DNA from: an uncultured Hyphomicrobiales bacterium
GTDB lineage: Bacteria > Pseudomonadota > Alphaproteobacteria > Rhizobiales > CAJQND01
Length of the DNA: 10,959 nt
Reading direction: 5' to 3'
NCBI GenBank assembly: GCA_905479595.1
Contig: CAJQND010000253.1
Location: 1 to 10,959, forward strand
Part shown: piece by piece, positions 1-5,495 of the stretch
How the letters are laid out: each line of letters opens with the position of its first letter
Numbering within the stretch: the first letter of the stretch is position 1
Translations under genes and position numbers: made by a program
Notes under the pieces: model-generated
Database searches by the model: none
What the model was told of the DNA's origin: nothing
Seen by the model: the letters and a program-made list of their open reading frames with translations, nothing else

Positions 1-61
1 GGTTAAAATCACCGAATAACCGCTGAGGCGGGGCAAAATATCGCGCCAATTCGGTTTTCAA

Positions 62-418
62 TTGAAATCCCATGCCATAGCGGGCCTTATGCAGAGGTCT
101 CATATTAAAGATTTACCCAGCGATTTCATTAAATCTGAAATTGAGATCAAAACAGAAATACTCGAGAGTGCCCTTAACTCTCCCGAGAAGCTCCAAAAAT
201 TTGCTGGTATCGAAGGAATTCTCCAAAAAATAATTGACGTGTACGTCGAGAAAGGTTTTGCCACGGTAAACCTATCCAAACTTGAGACGGTTTCCAACAT
301 GGCACCAGAAGCCGCGTGTAAGGTTGTTCAAGAATTTTCCATAGCCTTGGCATCTTTTGATCCCGATGAGGCTGTGTTCATTTTCAAAAGCTTACTTCAC
401 GCAAACAAAATTCGATGA
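62..418 (+). CDS. Hypothetical protein, low-GC orphan ORF
   Basis: I do not recognise this protein. The reading frame opens after a stop at 17-19 and ends with TGA at 416-418. It can start at TTG 62 (118 residues) or at ATG 89 (109 residues), and neither start has a clear Shine-Dalgarno sequence. The product is predicted to be mostly helical and soluble. It has no signal peptide, no membrane segment and no cysteine-rich motif. Only one cysteine is seen, near residue 87. The base composition is clearly lower in GC (about 35-47% per 60-base line) than gltS next door (about 65% in a sampled line). That fits a recently acquired gene or a decaying remnant. It lies tail to tail with gltS and has no partner in the window. 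All three forward frames have stops in the first 25 bases, so it is not the tail of a longer ORF from the left. Whether it is expressed is uncertain. Confidence 0.5.
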   Translation: MKSHAIAGLMQRSHIKDLPSDFIKSEIEIKTEILESALNSPEKLQKFAGIEGILQKIIDVYVEKGFATVNLSKLETVSNMAPEAACKVVQEFSIALASFDPDEAVFIFKSLLHANKIR

Positions 419-541
419 TGATTTTGCAGTCAAAACCTATGAGAGCGGTCTGGAAATGCTAAGGGCGTCACTTTGCACAAAGCATGTTGTTGTTCTGCGG
501 GTAGTACGATAAAATTATCGGCTTTACGGTTCCCCCACCCC

Positions 542-1768
542 CTAAGCCAGCCAGTCCAGCAGTGCCTTGATCACGACTGCATTTGTAATATCGACGAAGA
601 ATGCCGAGACCAGGGGCAGAATAATGAAGGCCATGGGGGCCGGGCCGTGGGATTTGGTGACGGCCGTCATATTGGCGATGGCCGTGGGGGTTGCGCCCAT
701 GGCAAAACCGCCGAACCCGGCGCTGAGCACCGCCGCCTGGTAATCCCTGCCCATGAGCGGAAACAAGACAAAAAAGATAAACGCCACAGCCGCCAGGGTT
801 TGCAGGGTCAGAATAACCAGCAACGGCCCGGCAAGCCCGGCAATGGTCCACAGCTGCATGCTCATCAACGACATGGCGAGAAACAATGACAACGTGAAAT
901 CCGACAAAAGCGCCAGGGCGCGAGTGCGCGCCGGCCAGCGGATATGGGGCAGAAACCGCGGCACTGTGTTGGACAATACAATGGCGCTAAGCAGGCAGGT
1001 GACGAACAGGGGCAGTTTGAAGCCAGCCGCCAGCAGCGCTTCATTCGCCGCATACCCGATTATGATGGCGATGTGCAGCACCAGAATCGCCACCATGAGG
1101 TTGACATGGTTGATCCCGTCATTGTCCTCATCATCATGAGGCAGGCCAACAACCGGTTCATCGTCTTGGGCTGTCGAGGAAAGATTGTTGTGCGAAATCA
1201 GGTACTGCGCGATCGGCCCGCCGATCAGGCTGGCAATCACCAGCCCAAGCGTTGCGCAGGCCATTCCAATTTCCAGCGCGTTGGGCAAATTATGTGATGC
1301 CGCGATTTCAGGTGCCCAGGCAATCGCTGTGCCGTGCCCGCCAATCAACGAGGCAGACCCCGCCAAAATGCCCATTGCGGCTGGTTGGCCAAGGCTTGTG
1401 GCGGCGAGAATACCCACCCCGTCCTGCACCACAATGAAGCCCAATGTGAGAACAAGCATGATTGCCAGGGGCCGTCCGCCCGTAAGCAAATCGCTAATGC
1501 GTGCATTCAGGCCGATAGCGGTGAAGAAATAAACCAACATGGCATCACGCGCGCCGAGTTCGAATTTGATCTCAAGACCAAATACCACATAGGCCACCAA
1601 CGCCGCCCCGGCGGCCAGCAACCCGCCGGTTACCGGTTCGGGAATGTTGTAGCGGCGCAGAAAGCCGATGCGCTTGTTAATGCGCATACCCAACAAAAAT
1701 ACAATGATCCCGGCGGTGACGGCCATAAACTCCGGCACCAAAAAAGTCGTCGTCGCGCCGTCCGTCAT
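542..1768 (-). CDS. gltS: Sodium/glutamate symporter GltS
   Basis: Inner-membrane secondary transporter of the ESS family that brings in glutamate with Na+. From ATG at 1768 it is 408 residues, close to the roughly 400 of E. coli GltS. An in-frame TTG at 1819 would add 17 residues that do not look like the family's N-terminus, so I prefer the ATG. About ten or more hydrophobic segments are visible. Family signatures are the GLNARISDLLTGGRP stretch near residues 86-100, LIGGHGT at 141-147 in the first half, and GFGGFAMGATPTAIANMT near 351-368, followed by VTKSHGP and the C-terminal FVDITNAVVIK. The two halves with re-entrant Gly-rich loops are typical of the fold. A hydrophilic acidic loop (about 200-228, rich in Asp/Glu with His) separates the halves. 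The gene diverges from the pentapeptide-repeat gene. The stop is TAG, and no terminator with a T tract is visible downstream. Family assignment is firm. Substrate is inferred from the family. Confidence 0.93.
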   Translation of the reverse strand: MTDGATTTFLVPEFMAVTAGIIVFLLGMRINKRIGFLRRYNIPEPVTGGLLAAGAALVAYVVFGLEIKFELGARDAMLVYFFTAIGLNARISDLLTGGRPLAIMLVLTLGFIVVQDGVGILAATSLGQPAAMGILAGSASLIGGHGTAIAWAPEIAASHNLPNALEIGMACATLGLVIASLIGGPIAQYLISHNNLSSTAQDDEPVVGLPHDDEDNDGINHVNLMVAILVLHIAIIIGYAANEALLAAGFKLPLFVTCLLSAIVLSNTVPRFLPHIRWPARTRALALLSDFTLSLFLAMSLMSMQLWTIAGLAGPLLVILTLQTLAAVAFIFFVLFPLMGRDYQAAVLSAGFGGFAMGATPTAIANMTAVTKSHGPAPMAFIILPLVSAFFVDITNAVVIKALLDWLA

Positions 1769-1812
1769 TTCCAGTTTCCAACCCGTATTCCGCAAAGCGA
1801 AATCATAAACGC

Positions 1813-1830
1813 TTGGCAATTCCCTGCCAA
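1813..1830. promoter_or_regulatory. Candidate operator dyad TTGGCA-N6-TGCCAA
   Basis: A perfect 6-bp inverted repeat with a 6-bp spacer sits in the 111-bp gap between the divergent starts of gltS (1768) and the pentapeptide-repeat gene (1880). It lies about 45 bp upstream of gltS and 50 bp upstream of the other start, where a dimeric regulator could control either gene. Two TTGAGCG direct repeats (1845-1851 and 1859-1865, 14 bp apart) lie just beyond it. The regulator is unknown. The sequence shows only the symmetry and the position. Confidence 0.35.
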
Positions 1831-1879
1831 AGGCTTATTTCACATTGAGCGCAAAAATTTGAGCGAAAGAGGTCGAAAA

Positions 1880-2425
1880 ATGAAACATGTGGCGATAGCA
1901 GGCGGACTGGGCGTGGCCATCGTGTTGGCGGGGGCACCTGCGTTTGGTCACGATAAAAAATTTGAAACACAACTGCTGGAAACAAGGGCTTGTGTTGATT
2001 GCAACCTAGCCGGTGTCGATCTCGCTGGAAAAGACCTGCAAGGGGTAAAGCTCGCTGGCGCAAATCTCGTCGGGGCCAACTTTGAAAACGCCAATCTGAC
2101 GGGAGCAGACCTGACCGGGGTAAAACTAAATGGCGCATCGTTGAAAAAAGCGAATTTCTCAAAGGTCATGCTGAAGGATGGCGATCTGGCAGGGGCGGAT
2201 TTGAGCTATGCCATTTTCGCCGGGGCAAATCTTCATGATGCAGACCTGTCAGGCACTGACAGTGTTCATGTTGATTATTCAAACGCAGACATGGTGAAGG
2301 TGGACCTCGCTGGTGCCGATGTCAGTTTTGCAAAATTCGGTGGTGCCGACCTTACCAACGCAATTCTCGATGGCGCTGATTTTGAGGGCACCAATTTTGA
2401 AGGGGCGAAAGGCTTTATGCCATAA
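1880..2425 (+). CDS. Secreted pentapeptide-repeat protein
   Basis: A 181-residue protein starting at ATG 1880, with an AAAGAGG ribosome binding site 7 bp upstream. The N-terminus is a signal peptide (Lys2, hydrophobic core at about 4-18, likely cleavage after Ala-Pro-Ala at 19-21). The mature protein is therefore probably periplasmic. A CVDC pair (Cys38, Cys41) opens the repeat domain. From about residue 41 to 176 it is an essentially uninterrupted run of some 27 pentapeptides of the A(D/N)LXX type, which should fold as a right-handed quadrilateral beta-helix of 6-7 coils. A less regular patch at 126-138 (Ser, Tyr or Met at the centre position) keeps the five-residue register. The open frame continues upstream to 1334 only as antisense to gltS. 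Function cannot be told from the repeat. The stop is 3 bp from the stop of the convergent hydrolase gene. Family assignment is strong, role unknown. Confidence 0.9.
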   Translation: MKHVAIAGGLGVAIVLAGAPAFGHDKKFETQLLETRACVDCNLAGVDLAGKDLQGVKLAGANLVGANFENANLTGADLTGVKLNGASLKKANFSKVMLKDGDLAGADLSYAIFAGANLHDADLSGTDSVHVDYSNADMVKVDLAGADVSFAKFGGADLTNAILDGADFEGTNFEGAKGFMP

Positions 2426-2444
2426 GGCTCAAGAGAGCCCCTTC
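2399..2444. repeat. 8-bp inverted repeat at convergent gene ends
   Basis: GAAGGGGC (2399-2406) is repeated inverted as GCCCCTTC (2437-2444). It spans the junction where two genes end 3 bp apart. A smaller GGCTC/GAGCC hairpin (2426-2430 and 2435-2439, 4-nt loop) overlaps it. No T tract follows on either strand. It could slow or end transcription from both sides, but it also lies within coding sequence and may be chance. Confidence 0.25.
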
Positions 2445-3097
2445 AGGAACGGGTTGGTCTTGCGCTCGTGACCAAGAGTGGACCCGGGCCCGTGACCGCA
2501 CAAAAAGCCCACATCATCGCCTAATGGCAGCAGGTGGTCGCGGATCGCATCCAACAGGTCCTGATGGTTGCCGCGCGGCAGATCAGTGCGCCCGATGGAC
2601 CCGCGGAAAACCACATCGCCAACCAGGGCAATGCTTGCTTCTTTCTGGTAGTACACCAGCGACCCAGGACTGTGGCCTGGGCAATGGAGAACCTGCCAGT
2701 CACACCCCGCCATGGTGAGAACATCGCCATGTACCATCCATTTGTCCGGCTCCACGTTGCGGGCATCGGTAATGCCGTACTCCGCACCGGTCTGCTCCAG
2801 GCTCTCCAGCAGAAAGCGGTCTTCCTCGTGGGGGCCTTCAATCTGCACGCCAAGTTTTTCGCGCAAAAGGCTCGCCCCGCCTGCGTGGTCAATATGACCA
2901 TGGGTAAGCACAATTTTCTTGATATCGGCCCCGCATTTATCGAGGGCAGCCATGATGTTATCCACATCACCGCCTGGATCAATTACTGCGCCTTCAAGGG
3001 ATACCCGGTCCCAGACAATGGTACAATTTTGCTGCAGCGGCGTGACCGGAACCACACCAGCCTGCAGTTTTGACGGGTTGGAAGGACCATCATCCAT
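2429..3097 (-). CDS. YcbL-type MBL-fold hydrolase (glyoxalase II-like)
   Basis: A 222-residue cytosolic metallo-beta-lactamase-fold hydrolase. It resembles E. coli YcbL, a short type of glyoxalase II that hydrolyses glutathione thioesters such as S-lactoylglutathione. The start is ATG 3097, chosen because AGGAG lies 9 bp upstream. An upstream in-frame TTG (3118) would place the coding start ahead of that site. Metal-binding motifs are complete: THGHIDH (His66, His68, Asp70, His71), HCPGHSPG (His142), GDVVFRGSIGR (Asp161) and CGHGPGSTLG (His202). The PVTPLQQNC and DPGGD segments near the N-terminus and the PRGNHQ and LPLGDD segments also match YcbL. The large C-terminal glutathione-binding helical domain of classical GloB is absent. 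The gene diverges from a CurA-like reductase, a pairing that suits detoxification of reactive carbonyl compounds. The exact substrate is inferred. Confidence 0.9.
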   Translation of the reverse strand: MDDGPSNPSKLQAGVVPVTPLQQNCTIVWDRVSLEGAVIDPGGDVDNIMAALDKCGADIKKIVLTHGHIDHAGGASLLREKLGVQIEGPHEEDRFLLESLEQTGAEYGITDARNVEPDKWMVHGDVLTMAGCDWQVLHCPGHSPGSLVYYQKEASIALVGDVVFRGSIGRTDLPRGNHQDLLDAIRDHLLPLGDDVGFLCGHGPGSTLGHERKTNPFLKGLS

Positions 3098-3172
3098 TTT
3101 GCGTAACTCCTGAAACAACTATCCCCTAGGGCTGAACCCCGTGGGTAGCGCAGATGGAGATGGGGGCAAAGC

Positions 3173-3191
3173 AAAATTTTACGAAAATTTT
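3173..3191. promoter_or_regulatory. Two AAAATTTT tracts in helical phase (possible UP element)
   Basis: AAAATTTT occurs at 3173-3180 and again at 3184-3191, starts 11 bp apart and so on the same face of the helix. They lie 10 bp upstream of the candidate -35 box at 3202. Phased A/T tracts bend DNA and can bind the RNA polymerase alpha subunit, so this may act as an UP element for the rightward gene. The placement is seen. The role is inferred. Confidence 0.35.
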
Positions 3192-3201
3192 TAGCAGCAC
3201 C

Positions 3202-3230
3202 TTGGGAAACCGCGTAAGAACAGATAAAAG
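3202..3230 (+). promoter_or_regulatory. Candidate sigma-70 promoter of the CurA-like gene
   Basis: TTGGGA at 3202-3207 and TAAAAG at 3225-3230 are separated by exactly 17 bp, giving a -35/-10 pair whose start point would fall near 3237. That leaves a leader of about 27 bases before the ATG at 3264. Both hexamers differ from consensus, so this is a reasonable guess rather than a firm call. Confidence 0.35.
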
Positions 3231-3263
3231 CTCATATCAATTGTCCAAAAACTGGAGCCCTTC

Positions 3264-4265
3264 ATGACGACCAACACAATGTTAAAACTCGCTGCACGCC
3301 CCAAAGGATTGGTGACCCGGGATAATTTTGAAATTTCCCAAGGCCCGGTCCCGGAGCCAAATGATGGTGAGTTTGTTGTCAAAGTAGAGATGATCTCGAT
3401 CGATCCCGCCATGCGCGGCTGGATGAACGAAGGCAAATCCTATGTGCCGCCAGTTGGCATTGGTGAGGTCATGCGCGCGCTCGCAGGCGGCACCGTGATC
3501 GCTTCGAAACACCCCAGATTCAAAGAAGGTGACATGGTAACCGGCCTGCTTGGTGTGCAGGAATATGCAGTTTCAGATGGCCAATCGATCACCGCCATCG
3601 ATACATCATCGGCGAGCCTCGCCGACTGGCTGGGCGGGCTCGGAATGCCCGGCATCACCGCCTATTTCGGGCTCCTTGAAATCGGCCAGCCGAAAGAAGG
3701 TGAAACTGTTCTCGTTTCCGCCGCCTCTGGTGCTGTTGGTTCCATCGTGGGCCAGATCGCCAAAATCAAAGGGTGCCGGGTTGTTGGCATCGCGGGTGGT
3801 GCAGAAAAATGCGCTTATGTAACCGATGAACTGGGGTTCGATGCATGCATCGACTACAAGAATGATGATGTGTTTGCTGGAATAAAAGAGCATTGCCCCA
3901 ATGGTGTGGATGTGTATTTCGAAAATGTGGGCGGAACAATTTTTGATGCAGCACTCAGCCACATGAATACATTTGGCCGCATTCCAGTCTGCGGCATGAT
4001 CTCAGCCTACAATGCAACCAGCGCACCGGATGGCCCAAAAAACCTGCGGTTTGTTCTGGTCAACCGGTTGACCATGCGCGGTTTCATTGTGTTCGACTTT
4101 TTCGACCGCTATCCAGAAGCAATCAAAGCGCTTTCGGAGTGGAATGAGAAAGGCTTGATCAAGTTCCGCCAGGACGTGCGCGAAGGCGGTGTTCATGCTT
4201 ATCCAGATGTTTTGAACGAGCTATTCTCCGGCGGCAACAACGGCAAGCTCGTCCTCAAGGTTTAG
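3264..4265 (+). CDS. CurA-like NADP-dependent oxidoreductase (MDR superfamily)
   Basis: A 333-residue zinc-independent medium-chain reductase of the leukotriene B4 12-hydroxydehydrogenase/CurA group. These enzymes use NADPH to reduce the C=C bond of enones. The start is ATG 3264 with TGGAG upstream at normal spacing. The N-terminal catalytic domain includes SIDPAMRGWM (about 45-54). The nucleotide fold begins with GLGMPGITAY (125-134) and AASGAVGSIVGQIAK (153-167), the NADP-binding Gly-rich loop. VYFENVGG (217-224), GRIPVCGMIS (238-247) and the C-terminal NGKLVLKV are also typical. Length is normal for the family. The zinc-ligand cysteines of alcohol dehydrogenases are not present. It diverges from the YcbL-like hydrolase and shares its 166-bp upstream region. 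The physiological substrate is unknown. curA is not assigned as a symbol because many paralogues share these motifs. Confidence 0.92.
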   Translation: MTTNTMLKLAARPKGLVTRDNFEISQGPVPEPNDGEFVVKVEMISIDPAMRGWMNEGKSYVPPVGIGEVMRALAGGTVIASKHPRFKEGDMVTGLLGVQEYAVSDGQSITAIDTSSASLADWLGGLGMPGITAYFGLLEIGQPKEGETVLVSAASGAVGSIVGQIAKIKGCRVVGIAGGAEKCAYVTDELGFDACIDYKNDDVFAGIKEHCPNGVDVYFENVGGTIFDAALSHMNTFGRIPVCGMISAYNATSAPDGPKNLRFVLVNRLTMRGFIVFDFFDRYPEAIKALSEWNEKGLIKFRQDVREGGVHAYPDVLNELFSGGNNGKLVLKV

Positions 4266-4330
4266 GGTCAGGGGTACGCATAGACATATCAAGCGTGCAA
4301 ACAGGCGAGTACACATTGGAAACCTCCCGG

Positions 4331-4363
4331 AAGCCTCAAAATGAGAGCAACAGGGCTTATTTT
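4331..4363 (+). terminator. Weak terminator candidate after the CurA-like gene
   Basis: AAGCC (4331-4335) can pair with GGCTT (4354-4358), followed by ATTTT. An overlapping CTCA-AAA-TGAG hairpin (4335-4345) offers an alternative fold. It sits 66 bp after the reductase stop and overlaps the end of the convergent HdeA-like gene. The stem is short, so confidence is low. Confidence 0.25.
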
Positions 4364-4677
4364 ACCAAGGCCTGCATGGTGGCGACAGCGCCAGCTTTCG
4401 GGGCGTCCAGGCATTTGTCGATAAAGGCTTCAGTGGCCTCAGTCAGTGCTGCGAGGTCAACTTCGTTTTTGCCTTGTTTCCCCGCCAGGTAACCGTGAAT
4501 AAACGAAATCGTCGTGTCGCGGTCAGTGCCGGAAAGAGTCATGACCGTTTTGCACGCAAGTGCTGAGAGATCGACTTTTTCGTCTTTTTGATTTTGTGCG
4601 AAGCCTGGCAGGCAAGAAAGTGAAACAATCGCAGTTGCCAGTGCGCCAGCCTTTATCGTCGAAGAAATTATGGTCAT
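4357..4677 (-). CDS. HdeA/HdeB-like periplasmic protein
   Basis: A 106-residue protein from ATG 4677, with GGGAG about 9 bp upstream. A TTG or other start at 4731 would add 18 residues ahead of an otherwise clean signal peptide. The signal peptide (Lys9, hydrophobic core at about 10-22) probably ends after Phe-Ala at 26-27. The mature part has Cys42 in a LSALACKTV context and Cys89 in AFIDKCLDAP, 47 residues apart. That matches the spacing of the single disulphide in HdeA (about 48). The middle FIHGYLAGKQG resembles the helical core of alphaproteobacterial HdeA-family proteins. HdeA and HdeB in enterobacteria are acid-activated periplasmic chaperones. Many alphaproteobacterial relatives have no tested role, so chaperone activity here is an inference. 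A terminator separates it from greA, so it likely has its own promoter in 4678-4782. Confidence 0.75.
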   Translation of the reverse strand: MTIISSTIKAGALATAIVSLSCLPGFAQNQKDEKVDLSALACKTVMTLSGTDRDTTISFIHGYLAGKQGKNEVDLAALTEATEAFIDKCLDAPKAGAVATMQALVK

Positions 4678-4782
4678 TTGGTCGGTCTCCCAGCTTGTTG
4701 TGCGCACGCATGATCGAGAATGCGAAAACAACGCAAATTTTTATTCTGCCTCTATTCAGGAGAAAAACCATCAACAATCAAC

Positions 4783-4824
4783 AAAAAAATTGGTGTGGCA
4801 GAACAATCTCCACCACACCATTTT
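4783..4824 (-). terminator. Intrinsic terminator of greA
   Basis: TGGTGTGG (4791-4798) and CCACACCA (4813-4820) form a perfect 8-bp stem with a 14-nt loop. Read on the minus strand, the stem is followed by ATTTTTTT (4783-4790), a classic U tract, 27 bp after the greA stop. On the plus strand the same hairpin is followed by only TTTT. Confidence 0.85.
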
Positions 4825-4846
4825 AATAGTCGCATTGTTTTGCGGG

Positions 4847-5323
4847 TTACTTGCCGTAAGCGATTTTTAAAATCTCATAGGATTTGCCGCCGCCGGGAGT
4901 GTTGACTTCCACAGTGTCGCCGACAGATTTGCTGATGAGCGCGCGCGCGATAGGCGAGGTAATGGATAGCAGGCCCTTTTTCACATCGGCCTCAAACTCA
5001 CCAACGATGCGGTAATCTGCTTCAACATCGGTGTCCTCGTCGACCAGAGTGACATAGGCACCAAACTTCACGGTATCACCGGAAAGTTCACTGACATCAA
5101 TCACATCGGCGCGTGATAACATGTCTTCAAGCTCGGCAACACGTGCCTCGTTCAGACCTTGTTGTTCTTTGGCGGCATGGTATTCGGCGTTTTCCGATAA
5201 ATCGCCATGCTCTCGCGCTTCCGAGATCGCCTTGATGATGCGCTGGCGTTCTTCGGTCTTGCGCGTCTTGACCTCGTCCTGGATGGCGGTATGACCCGCC
5301 AATGTCATTGGCACTTTATCCAT
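4847..5323 (-). CDS. greA: Transcription elongation factor GreA
   Basis: A 158-residue factor that enters the RNA polymerase secondary channel and stimulates cleavage of backtracked transcripts. The start is ATG 5323, giving the usual MDKVPMT opening. An in-frame TTG at 5341 adds six residues not normal for the family. The N-terminal coiled coil (about 10-75) carries the tip motif GDLSENAEYHAAKE with Asp41 and Glu44, the acidic residues that hold the catalytic Mg2+ in E. coli GreA. The C-terminal FKBP-like globular domain includes VTLVDEDT, SPIARALISK (123-132), VGDTVEVNTPGG and the terminal YEILKI. Length matches the family. The ribosome site is weak (TAGAG close to the ATG). It follows carB on the same strand after 172 bp, a conserved order as far as I recall in Hyphomicrobiales, and ends in a strong terminator. 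Confidence 0.97.
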   Translation of the reverse strand: MDKVPMTLAGHTAIQDEVKTRKTEERQRIIKAISEAREHGDLSENAEYHAAKEQQGLNEARVAELEDMLSRADVIDVSELSGDTVKFGAYVTLVDEDTDVEADYRIVGEFEADVKKGLLSITSPIARALISKSVGDTVEVNTPGGGKSYEILKIAYGK

Positions 5324-5433
5324 CGTCTCTACTATATCCAAATTCTGTCACTTGGGTTCTGTCCGGTGCAGTGAGGCCGACCGGTTCTTCACCTGTGAAT
5401 TTACGTTAATGTCACGTTCGCGACCTGCAAATA

Positions 5434-5457
5434 TGCGAAAAAAATTAAAAATTCGCA
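5434..5457. repeat. A/T-rich inverted repeat between carB and greA
   Basis: TGCGAA (5434-5439) and TTCGCA (5452-5457) flank a 12-nt loop made only of A and T, in the 172-bp gap between carB and greA. It could form a hairpin about 40 bases after the carB stop. There is no run of T directly after the stem, so it is not a textbook terminator. It may mark the end of carB mRNA or the upstream part of a greA promoter. Confidence 0.3.
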
Positions 5458-5495
5458 AGAGTCTATACGGAAATTCATTTTACGCAGGTCATCGG

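Noticed and set aside
507..520. CGATAAAATTATCG hairpin as a gltS terminator.
   Set aside because: The stem is only 5 bp with a 4-nt loop, and there is no T tract after it on the minus strand.
473..1297. Several plus-strand open frames opposite gltS.
   Set aside because: They run antisense to a clearly conserved transporter and show low-complexity His/Gln/Arg-rich residues typical of reverse-strand shadows.
1813..1830. Possible sigma-54 promoter (TGGCA and TGC elements).
   Set aside because: The distance between the GG and GC elements is one base short of the strict 10-bp spacing, so the symmetric operator reading is preferred.
1334..1879. Upstream extension of the pentapeptide-repeat reading frame by about 180 residues.
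   Set aside because: It is antisense to gltS, has no family features, and the true start at 1880 has a good ribosome site followed by a signal peptide.
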